Shown one piece after another: positions 1 through 5,578 of a stretch of DNA of 5,578 nucleotides (positions within the stretch are counted from its first letter, which is position 1; every line of letters starts with the position of its first letter). The stretch comes from an uncultured Lachnospiraceae bacterium (GTDB lineage Bacteria; Bacillota; Clostridia; Lachnospirales; Lachnospiraceae): assembly GCA_934359535.1 (NCBI GenBank), contig CAKRLN010000156.1, positions 1-5,578 on the forward strand. The letters are read 5' to 3'. The notes under the pieces were generated by a model. That model did no database searches. It was not told the origin of the DNA and saw only the letters and a program-made list of their open reading frames with translations. A program made the position numbers and the translations under genes.

Positions 1-14
1 CTACAATAGAACGT

Positions 15-464
15 ATGGAAGAAAAAAAGACAGAAGAATTTACCGATATTGAAGCGCTGCTTTCAGAAGGAAAAAGGATTCAGATCCATCCGAAGGGCTT
101 TAGTATGTATCCGCTTTTGGTTCCGGGCAGGGATGAAGTGATTTTAGAAAAGACCGATCCTAAGACTGCCAGAAGGGGCGATGTCCTTTTATACCGGAGA
201 AAAGAAGGAATTCTTGTGCTGCACCGCGTATACCGTCATGATGACACTGGCTTTTATATGGTAGGAGACCATCAGAAGGAGATCGAGGGACCGCTTTTCG
301 AAGAGCAGATCCGTGGAAAAATGACCGCTTTTATTCGGCGCGGCAGATGGGTCTCTGAAAAGAATCTGTGGTATGTGCTATACAGCAGGATATGGCTGTT
401 TTTGCGTCCGCTCCGCCCGGCAATCGAGCAGCTTGTACATAAGATCCGCACAGGAGGGACCTGA
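15..464 (+). CDS. S24/S26-family (SipW/ER-type signal-peptidase-like) serine peptidase
   Basis: A 149-residue protein of the S24/S26 peptidase fold, the family of type I signal peptidases and LexA-like proteases. Seen: the nucleophile motif GFSMYP with Ser30-Met31, the RRGDVLLY strand at 53-60, His70 in LHRV, the GDH turn at 84-86 and QIRGK at 98-102, in the order usual for the fold. His70 sits where bacterial type I enzymes have the general-base Lys, so the dyad is probably Ser/His as in SipW and ER signal peptidases (family knowledge). There is no N-terminal anchor; a hydrophobic, aromatic-rich stretch at about 119-133 may touch the membrane. The protein is shorter than ordinary signal peptidases and has the compact form often found near PqqD-like genes. 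The start at 15 gives a sensible N-terminus but has no clear ribosome site in the 14 bases before it, and the frame stays open to the window edge, so an upstream start is possible. The stop lies one base before the next gene. Substrate unknown; it probably trims a peptide or protein made nearby. Confidence 0.8.
   Translation: MEEKKTEEFTDIEALLSEGKRIQIHPKGFSMYPLLVPGRDEVILEKTDPKTARRGDVLLYRRKEGILVLHRVYRHDDTGFYMVGDHQKEIEGPLFEEQIRGKMTAFIRRGRWVSEKNLWYVLYSRIWLFLRPLRPAIEQLVHKIRTGGT
452..457 (+). promoter_or_regulatory. Ribosome binding site of the PqqD-like gene
   Basis: A perfect AGGAGG lies 8 bases before the ATG at 466. It decides the start: the same frame is open further upstream, with an ATG at 373, but only the ATG at 466 has a proper ribosome site and gives a protein of normal PqqD length. 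Confidence 0.85.
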
Positions 465-465
465 T

Positions 466-744
466 ATGGCAGAAAAGAAAAGTAATCTGAAAAGCAGCTA
501 CTGCTTGAGACATGCAGCCGGAAGATACTGGCTTTTAGACCTCACACAGCCGGGGCTTCCCTATAAGCGTCCGGTCTGTATGAATGATGCAGGAGCCCTG
601 ATCTGGGAGACCATTTCCTCAGATGGAACGAAAGAGCAGGCAGCGGATGCACTTGCAGCAGAATATGGAATCACACAGAAGCAGGCAGAAGCAGATGTGG
701 AAGAATTTGTGGAACAATTGAGAAGGCAGGGAATAATGCTATGA
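466..744 (+). CDS. PqqD-family peptide-binding protein
   Basis: A 92-residue protein with the PqqD fold pattern: a short N-terminal strand region (about 12-27, ending WLLDL), the core MNDAGALIWE at 39-48 matching the usual 'N..a..iw..l' signature, then helices at about 55-67 and 72-88 and the typical terminal RRQGIM. Family members act as peptide chaperones: PqqD presents PqqA to a radical SAM enzyme, and lasso-peptide B1 proteins bind leader peptides. Its length is that of a stand-alone PqqD, not a fused domain. It starts one base after the peptidase stop and its own stop overlaps the next ATG (ATGA at 741), so it is translationally coupled on both sides. No radical SAM enzyme or precursor peptide is visible in the window, so the partner is unknown. 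Family call fairly secure; role inferred. Confidence 0.82.
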   Translation: MAEKKSNLKSSYCLRHAAGRYWLLDLTQPGLPYKRPVCMNDAGALIWETISSDGTKEQAADALAAEYGITQKQAEADVEEFVEQLRRQGIML

Positions 745-2918
745 ATATCCTTTTAATTGGCGGAAGTGGTGTGTTCATTGACGAGCTGATATTGAAATTC
801 CGGAAGGAAGGCCATAAGGTTTTTTTGCTGACAGGAGAGAAATACCGGAAAACAAAATACGAAAAGGTATTTGAAAAATATAATTTTACCTATGATTGTG
901 AGGAGTTAAGTGAAATATTGGACAGTGTGAATCCGGATATTACCGTTTTTATGGGAGCGTATGATTCGAATTTTCACTGGTATGAGGCGGAGCGGGAGAC
1001 GGTCCGCTTTACGTCGTGCCTTATTAACATTCTTGTGGCAAGCTCTAAAATACCCGGAAACCGGTTTATTTTCCTTTCTTCCGGAGATGTGTTTTCCGGA
1101 AATTTTCCCGAAGCGATTGATGAAAAGACAGAGCCCGATGCCCTTACACCGAAAGAGAAAACACTGATACAGGGAGAACAGATCTGTGCTAATTTTAGAA
1201 AGAACTGGAGGATGGATATCCTTGTGTTACGTCTGGATCATCTGTATGGGATTCCAAAGGAAGCAAAGGATGTGGATCCGGTCTGCGGAAGAATGTGCGT
1301 TGAGGCACTCCGGGATGGAATGATCCGTGCAGATGCCGGAAAGAAGCTATCCCTTTTAAATGAACGGGATGCGGTGGAATTTATCTATCAGACAGCCAAA
1401 AAAGAAGAACATAAGCACCTGCTGTATCATTTGTCCTCCGGGCAGATGGTCAGTGAAGCAGAGCTTGCGCATATGATCGCAAAGTATATGGACAATTCGA
1501 TCAGTGTTTTGGAGGCAGAAGGTACAAAAGAACAGAAATATGTGTTAAGCAGCAGCCGGTTCTGCGAAGAGTATGGAGGGCGTGCATTCTGCGGAATGGA
1601 GGAGACTGTCCGCAAAATGGCACAGTATATGTTAAAGCACCGGGAAGTATTCGTAAACCACGCTGCGGTCAGGCTGCCGTGGTGGAAACGGCTCCTGGAG
1701 AAATGGAAATGGCTGCTTCAGGCACTTGTTCCATTTGTGGAGAACATGATCTGTTTTATTCCATTTTTTATGATGAATAACCGTGTGACAGGAAGCTCTT
1801 ATTTTTCGAGCCTTGATCCGTATCTGCTTTATGTGCTGCTTTTTGCCATTGTATATGGACAGCAGCAGGCAACCTTTTCCGCGGTGCTTGCCGTCTGTGG
1901 CTACCTGTTCCGGCAGATGTATACAAGAAGCGGCTTTGATGTTATCATAGACTACAATACCTATGTATGGATGGCACAGCTTTTTATTTTAGGACTTGTT
2001 GTTGGATATATGCGTGACCAGATTCGTTCAATCAAAAAGGAGAGCGGGGAATTAGAGGAGCATTTGTCTTCGCAGATCAGTGGAATTAAGGATATCAATG
2101 GAAGCAATGTCCGTGTGAAGGATATTTTAGAGCAGCAGGTAATCGACCAGAAGGACAGCATCGGCAAAATATACAGCATTACATCAAGGCTGGATCAGTA
2201 TATGTCCGATGAGGTGCTGTTCTATGCAGTCGAAATGCTGACAGAGCTTTTAAATACGAAAGATGTTGCAATTTATAATGTTGTAAACGGAGATTACGCG
2301 AGACTGTTTTCTGCGGCATCCAGCCAGTCGAGAAGGCTTGGAAATTCGATCCGGTACCGGGAGATGACACCGCTTTATGAGAGCCTGACCGAGCGGAAGG
2401 TCTATATCAATAAGACTATGGACGATGCTTATCCGCTTATGGCGAACGCCATTTATGAGAATGATGAGATCAAAATGATCCTTATGATCTGGGGCTTAAG
2501 CTGGGACCGCATGACACTGGGGCAGGCGAATTTCCTTACGGTTATCAGTTATTTGATCCAGAATGCCCTCCTCCGTGCAACCCGTTACATGGATGCACTG
2601 GAAAAGACAAGGTATATCGAGGGCAGCAGCATTTTAGAGCCGGAGGCATTTACATCTCTTGTACAGGCATACACCAGGGCAAAGGCAAAGAATCTGGCAG
2701 AGTGTACGCTGATACGCATCCAGACGGTGGGAGACTTAAAAGAATCCGGTGCCGCGGTTGCCAGACGGCTTCGCAATTCCGATTATCTTGGAATTTATGC
2801 GGATGGTGGACTTTATATCCTTCTTACCAATACAACGGCAGATGAGGCAGAGATTGTACAGAAGCGCCTTCTGGAAAATGGATTTAAAAATGAAATCGTG
2901 GAGAATGTAGCAGCATGA
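741..2918 (+). CDS. pelD: PelD-like c-di-GMP receptor fused to an N-terminal SDR/epimerase-like domain
   Basis: A 725-residue multidomain membrane protein. Residues 1-300 are an extended-SDR (NAD-dependent epimerase/dehydratase) domain: beta strand plus GGSG at 7-10, SSGDVFSG at 113-120, LRLDHLYG at 163-170 and the usual C-terminal half. The expected YxxxK is absent (the aligned stretch at 138-142 reads KEKTL) and the third Gly of GxxGxxG is Ile13, so catalysis is doubtful. About four hydrophobic segments follow (325-345, 358-373, 376-391, 408-425), then a polar coiled-coil-like stretch (426-475), a GAF domain (about 485-610) and a degenerate GGDEF domain (about 625-720) in which ADGGL (687-691) replaces GGDEF but RNSD (678-681) keeps the RxxD inhibitory-site motif. 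The membrane-GAF-degenerate-GGDEF order is that of PelD, the c-di-GMP-binding regulator of Pel polysaccharide synthesis, known also from Gram-positive pel operons. It overlaps its neighbours by 4 bp at each end; only a weak AGGG (728-731) precedes the start, so coupling probably drives translation. The PelD assignment is from architecture and order, not alignment. Confidence 0.8.
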   Translation: MNILLIGGSGVFIDELILKFRKEGHKVFLLTGEKYRKTKYEKVFEKYNFTYDCEELSEILDSVNPDITVFMGAYDSNFHWYEAERETVRFTSCLINILVASSKIPGNRFIFLSSGDVFSGNFPEAIDEKTEPDALTPKEKTLIQGEQICANFRKNWRMDILVLRLDHLYGIPKEAKDVDPVCGRMCVEALRDGMIRADAGKKLSLLNERDAVEFIYQTAKKEEHKHLLYHLSSGQMVSEAELAHMIAKYMDNSISVLEAEGTKEQKYVLSSSRFCEEYGGRAFCGMEETVRKMAQYMLKHREVFVNHAAVRLPWWKRLLEKWKWLLQALVPFVENMICFIPFFMMNNRVTGSSYFSSLDPYLLYVLLFAIVYGQQQATFSAVLAVCGYLFRQMYTRSGFDVIIDYNTYVWMAQLFILGLVVGYMRDQIRSIKKESGELEEHLSSQISGIKDINGSNVRVKDILEQQVIDQKDSIGKIYSITSRLDQYMSDEVLFYAVEMLTELLNTKDVAIYNVVNGDYARLFSAASSQSRRLGNSIRYREMTPLYESLTERKVYINKTMDDAYPLMANAIYENDEIKMILMIWGLSWDRMTLGQANFLTVISYLIQNALLRATRYMDALEKTRYIEGSSILEPEAFTSLVQAYTRAKAKNLAECTLIRIQTVGDLKESGAAVARRLRNSDYLGIYADGGLYILLTNTTADEAEIVQKRLLENGFKNEIVENVAA

Positions 2919-3823
2919 GAGAACAGATCATTTTGTGGAGTGTCCTGCTTGCCGTGAATCTGTGTATTGTGATCGTATACCTGATTCTCTGCCATATGAA
3001 GCAGAAGGAAGATAAATTAAGCGTCTGGATGAAAGCCGCCGTTATGTTACTCTGCCCGGTGGCAGGGCCGGTGTTTTTATTGTGTGCCTATATTTTTTAC
3101 CAGCTGTTTATGTCACAGGCAATGGATCTTGAGGATGTTATATTCAGTAAGGACAGAGTCCAGACGGTATTGCATCCGGATGAAGAGATGGAGCGGAATA
3201 TGGTTTCCATTGAGGAGGCCCTTGCAGTTACCGATAAGGCAAATTTGAGAAATCTGATGTTAAATGTCGTAAAGGGAGATTATAAGAATCTTCTGTCAGC
3301 GATTGCACTCGCCTTGGATGGAGAAGACTCGGAGACTGCCCATTATGCGGCATCTGTGCTTCAGGATGTGTTAAATGATTTCCGTGTGCGGGTACAGAAG
3401 GAGTATCCGGAGTGCTTTGAGGAAACGGACGGACAGGCAGAAAAGTGTCTGGATCTGATCGAATATATGAATCCCATCTTAGAGCAGGGGGTGCTCACGG
3501 AGATGGAGCAGCGCACAATGGTAGACAAAATGGAGGAGCTTGGAGAGCTTCTCTATAATATGTATGATGTAACAATAAGCAGCAGCGTATTTGAGATGAT
3601 CAGTATGCGGCTTCTGGAAATGAAAGAATATCAAAAATGCAGAAAATGGTGTATGCGGGCGATGGATCTGTATCCAATGGTTCTTGCAAGCTACACCTGT
3701 GAACTGAAGCTGTATTTTTCCATGAATAAGAAAGAGGAGTTTTTCCGGGTGATGGGGGCACTCAGGCAATCGAACATCATGGTTGATAATGAGACCTTAG
3801 AGATGATTCGCACATTTCTCTGA
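2915..3823 (+). CDS. pelE: PelE-like membrane protein with helical-repeat domain
   Basis: A 302-residue protein with two hydrophobic helices near the N-terminus (about 6-27 and 42-66, separated by a charged loop), then an all-helical soluble part. A conserved-looking block at 99-150 contains EEALAVTDK and ETAHYAASVLQD; the C-terminal half (about 225-285) has spaced aromatic and Ala/Leu positions compatible with degenerate TPR-like helical pairs. Two membrane helices plus a TPR-like tail directly after PelD is the layout of PelE, a scaffold that with PelD, PelF and PelG forms the inner-membrane Pel synthase complex (established for Pseudomonas; also reported in the Bacillus cereus type operon). 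The ATG at 2915 overlaps the upstream stop (ATGA), with GGAG at 2900-2903 as a weak, distant ribosome site. By the positive-inside rule the short loop at 28-41 (KQKEDK) suggests that both ends face outward or that the second segment is a re-entrant pair; this is unresolved. The name rests on architecture and synteny; sequence identity could not be measured. Confidence 0.72.
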   Translation: MREQIILWSVLLAVNLCIVIVYLILCHMKQKEDKLSVWMKAAVMLLCPVAGPVFLLCAYIFYQLFMSQAMDLEDVIFSKDRVQTVLHPDEEMERNMVSIEEALAVTDKANLRNLMLNVVKGDYKNLLSAIALALDGEDSETAHYAASVLQDVLNDFRVRVQKEYPECFEETDGQAEKCLDLIEYMNPILEQGVLTEMEQRTMVDKMEELGELLYNMYDVTISSSVFEMISMRLLEMKEYQKCRKWCMRAMDLYPMVLASYTCELKLYFSMNKKEEFFRVMGALRQSNIMVDNETLEMIRTFL

Positions 3824-3825
3824 TA

Positions 3826-3859
3826 GAATTGCGTAAGCTGCATTACAACGGAGCAATTC
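3826..3859 (+). repeat. Imperfect inverted repeat (hairpin) in the intergenic spacer
   Basis: GAATTGC (3826-3832) pairs with GCAATTC (3853-3859), and inside it GTAA (3833-3836) pairs with TTAC (3843-3846) across a 6-base loop, leaving a 6-base bulge (3847-3852) on the 3' side. No run of T follows, so it is not a standard intrinsic terminator. It could set mRNA stability or processing between the PelE-like gene and the next gene. An AT-rich 10-bp palindrome, TGATATATCA, follows at 3870-3879. Both may be chance. Confidence 0.35.
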
Positions 3860-3885
3860 ATGTATCAAATGATATATCAAACAAC

Positions 3886-3891
3886 AGGAGG
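3886..3891 (+). promoter_or_regulatory. Ribosome binding site of the large membrane-protein gene
   Basis: A perfect AGGAGG lies 9 bases before the ATG at 3901 and supports that start over the in-frame ATG at 3907. Unlike the preceding two genes, this one is not joined to its neighbour by a stop/start overlap, so it has its own strong initiation signal. Confidence 0.85.
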
Positions 3892-3900
3892 AAAACCGGT

Positions 3901-5578
3901 ATGTCAATGACAGCACTGATGAGCATACAATTTATAAGCATATTTCTGGCATACGCAGGTCTTACGGTGTTTCTCCCAGCAGTTGTATTTCAAAGATGGT
4001 TAAGCGGAATGCGCCGGATGCGCAAATTTATGATCTGCTATACGATCGGAAATTTTTATATTATAAATCTTGTTTTTCTGTTACAGCTGCTTAAAATTTC
4101 AAATCCGGTCACGCTCTGGGCGGGAACGATTGTTCCGGCATTCGTGGCATGGAGTAAGATCGGACAGATTCCAGTGCGCACCATAGTACGCAATTTTTTC
4201 CAGAAGACAAAACGGGTATCTGAGGGAAAGCTTGGGATTAAGACCGTGTTTCACAGGGCGGTGGATAAAATAACAGGCTGGCTTTTGGGATTTTTTGCAA
4301 TAATATACCGGATTGTGGTAAGCAAAGCCGTGGAATGGCTTTTATTTGGAATCCTTGTGGCAGGCTTGTTCTGGATTTATGGAAGAAGGCTGTTTCTTTC
4401 TTATGGTTATGCGGCATCGGATATTCCGGTACATATGTCCTGGATTAATCAGATGAGCCGGGGAAATCTGTTCTGCAGCGGAGTATATCCATTCGGGTTT
4501 CACTGCGTGATCTATTATCTTCATGCAGCATTTGGATTTGATACCTACATGCTTTTGTGCCAGTTCTTTTTCGTTCAGATCTTTTTTGCCCATGTTGTGC
4601 TGCTTGCGTTCTTAAAGCTGCTCTGTCGGACAAAATACCTGCCATATGCGGGTGCATTTTTATATGCCTTCTGTTCGATCTGGGCAGGAAATACCTACAG
4701 CCGTTATTCGGCAACACTGCCGCAGGAATTTGGTATGATTTTTATTTATCCGGCAATTTATTTTGCGATCGCCTTTTTCCAGACGGAGAAAAAGAAGGTC
4801 AAAAAGAAAAAGGCAGGATACGACTGGAATTTATGCTGTTTTGCACAGAGCTTTTCTCTGACACTTGCCATCCACTTTTATGGCACAATGATCGCGGGTC
4901 TGTGCTGCATTGGGATTGCAATTGGATTCTTTGTACGTTTGGTGCAGAAGGAATATTTCACACGGATTATGCTTACTGGCATTGTGAGTGTCATTTTGGC
5001 AGTCCTTCCGATGGGAATTGCCTTTGCAACCGGAACACCGCTTCAGGGCTCCCTTGGATGGGGGTTAAGTGTTATTCAGGGTGACAGCGGTAAATCAGAT
5101 AATAATACGGAACAAATCGAAACGGAAGCACAGGAAGAGGCTTTTGAGACAGAAACAAAAGAAAACACAAACAGTGCGGCAGCGCAGCCGGAAACGGAAG
5201 TCTCTGTAATGCCGTCAGAGACCGGGCAGCCGGAAACAGAAATGCAGCCAGAAGGTGCACAAAGTGGCAAAACGGCACAGGAGCGGCTTATTTCCCTGAA
5301 AGAGCGGCTTTGTCAGGCAAAAGAAAGTGTGGCAGCACAGATAAACCGTTTTATCTTCCAGAAGGTGCCGGAGTCTGCTGGAACATATGTTTTGTATGCG
5401 ATGGCAGCACTGATGCTTCTTGGTCTGGTGTTTTTTGTGTTCCCGAAGTGGAGGAATTATGGAATGGCACTTCTTAGCATGGGAGCGTCTGTACTTAGCA
5501 TTGCACTTCTTTTAGATGCAGGAGCACTCGGACTTCCAAGACTGATGGACCCAGCGCGCTGCAGCATTTATTTTGCAT
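3901..5578 (+). CDS. Large polytopic membrane protein, possible GT-C-like glycosyltransferase (3' end outside window)
   Basis: An open frame of 559 codons from an ATG with a good ribosome site; no stop before the window end, so it is partial at the C-terminus. I count roughly twelve hydrophobic segments: about 5-30, 43-64, 70-84, 126-140, 145-160, 204-238 (perhaps two), 246-262, 277-293, 315-347 (perhaps two), 355-376, 494-515 and 519-541. A basic stretch at 87-123 (many K/R) should be cytoplasmic. The loop at 161-200 then carries ASDIPVHMSW (Asp174, His178) and GVYPFGFH (194-201). An acidic residue in the first large outer loop before a 'YP.GFH' segment resembles GT-C glycosyltransferases and other lipid-linked-sugar membrane enzymes, but this is pattern resemblance only. 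Residues about 394-460 are a Glu/Thr/Gln/Pro-rich, low-complexity linker with QPETE repeats, followed by an amphipathic helix-like stretch (460-485). It follows the PelE-like gene by 77 bp in the same direction, suggesting an accessory role in making, modifying or exporting the polymer. Family not recognised. Confidence 0.7.
   Translation, partial: MSMTALMSIQFISIFLAYAGLTVFLPAVVFQRWLSGMRRMRKFMICYTIGNFYIINLVFLLQLLKISNPVTLWAGTIVPAFVAWSKIGQIPVRTIVRNFFQKTKRVSEGKLGIKTVFHRAVDKITGWLLGFFAIIYRIVVSKAVEWLLFGILVAGLFWIYGRRLFLSYGYAASDIPVHMSWINQMSRGNLFCSGVYPFGFHCVIYYLHAAFGFDTYMLLCQFFFVQIFFAHVVLLAFLKLLCRTKYLPYAGAFLYAFCSIWAGNTYSRYSATLPQEFGMIFIYPAIYFAIAFFQTEKKKVKKKKAGYDWNLCCFAQSFSLTLAIHFYGTMIAGLCCIGIAIGFFVRLVQKEYFTRIMLTGIVSVILAVLPMGIAFATGTPLQGSLGWGLSVIQGDSGKSDNNTEQIETEAQEEAFETETKENTNSAAAQPETEVSVMPSETGQPETEMQPEGAQSGKTAQERLISLKERLCQAKESVAAQINRFIFQKVPESAGTYVLYAMAALMLLGLVFFVFPKWRNYGMALLSMGASVLSIALLLDAGALGLPRLMDPARCSIYFA
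5185..5253 (+). repeat. Short in-frame repeats encoding QPETE in a low-complexity linker
   Basis: CAGCCGGAAACGGAA (5185-5199) recurs with one change as CAGCCGGAAACAGAA (5227-5241), and a shorter third copy CAGCCAGAA lies at 5245-5253. They encode QPETE, QPETE and QPE within the acidic linker of the large membrane protein. The near-identity at DNA level suggests local duplication by slippage, and the linker length may vary between strains. Confidence 0.6.

Noticed and set aside
1..14. TACAAT at 2-7 as a promoter -10 box, or TAG at 7-9 as the stop of an upstream gene
   Set aside because: The -35 region would lie outside the window and the ATG is only 7 bases further on. A two-codon tail of an upstream gene cannot be verified from so few bases.
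373..465. Upstream ATG at 373 as the start of the PqqD-like gene
   Set aside because: It lacks a ribosome site, lies deep inside the peptidase gene, and would add 31 residues unlike the family; AGGAGG and the usual length favour 466.
741..1640. A stand-alone functional epimerase gene separate from the downstream membrane part
   Set aside because: The frame continues without a stop or internal ribosome site into the membrane and GAF part, and the catalytic Tyr/Lys is missing.
3479..3769. A 96-codon reverse-strand open frame opposite the PelE-like gene
   Set aside because: No ribosome site, biased composition rich in His/Leu/Phe as expected for antisense shadows, and full overlap with a well-supported gene.
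3826..3859. The hairpin as an intrinsic terminator
   Set aside because: The stem is AT-rich and bulged and no T-tract follows, so termination is unlikely.
3843..3880. An internal promoter before the large membrane-protein gene
   Set aside because: TTACAA at 3843 is a poor -35 match and no good -10 lies at 16-18 bases spacing.
4557..5084. A 175-codon open frame on the + strand inside the large membrane-protein gene
   Set aside because: It overlaps completely with the long frame from 3901, which has a ribosome site and a consistent membrane-helix pattern; the alternative is Cys-rich, has no ribosome site and looks like a shadow frame.

Overview
The window carries five same-strand, tightly packed genes from what looks like a Gram-positive gut-type clostridium. 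Lachnospiraceae is my best guess, from the moderate GC content, the strong AGGAGG ribosome sites, the ATGA-type stop/start overlaps and the protein flavour; no phylogenetic marker is present, so this placement is inference. All genes read left to right. The only gaps are 1-14, one base at 465, and 77 bp at 3824-3900. No RNA gene, insertion sequence, CRISPR array or convincing terminator is visible.

Region 1 (15-744) holds two small genes. The first is a short S24/S26-type peptidase with the Ser/His arrangement of the SipW/ER type of signal peptidase. It is followed one base later by a PqqD-like protein, a family whose known members bind peptide substrates or leader peptides. This pair is typical of peptide-processing loci; the rest of such a locus, if there is one, would lie upstream of the window.

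Region 2 (741-3823) holds a pair that I read as the regulatory and scaffold subunits of a Gram-positive Pel-type exopolysaccharide synthase. The 725-residue protein is a fusion: an N-terminal extended-SDR (nucleotide-sugar epimerase-like) domain, a PelD-like membrane block, a coiled coil, a GAF domain, and a degenerate GGDEF domain that has lost the GGDEF signature but keeps an RxxD motif suited to binding cyclic-di-GMP. The SDR part lacks the catalytic Tyr and Lys at the expected place, so it is probably a pseudo-enzyme. The 302-residue protein has two N-terminal membrane helices and a helical-repeat tail, as in PelE. Both genes overlap their upstream neighbour by four bases.

Region 3 (3824-5578) begins with a 77-bp spacer containing an imperfect hairpin, a very short open frame and a strong ribosome site. 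It continues with a large polytopic membrane protein that runs off the window end. Its layout (an Asp/His-bearing loop after the early helices, then many helices) suggests a GT-C-like glycosyltransferase or polymer-handling protein, but I do not recognise the family. It has an odd Glu/Thr/Pro/Gln-rich linker of about 65 residues with QPETE repeats.

Working model (inference): the PelD-like protein senses cyclic-di-GMP at the membrane and, with the PelE-like protein, controls a glycosyltransferase and exporter (PelF, PelG) and a modifying enzyme (PelA type) expected downstream. The large membrane protein is an added, lineage-specific component. Whether the peptidase/PqqD pair belongs to this system or only shares its transcript is open.
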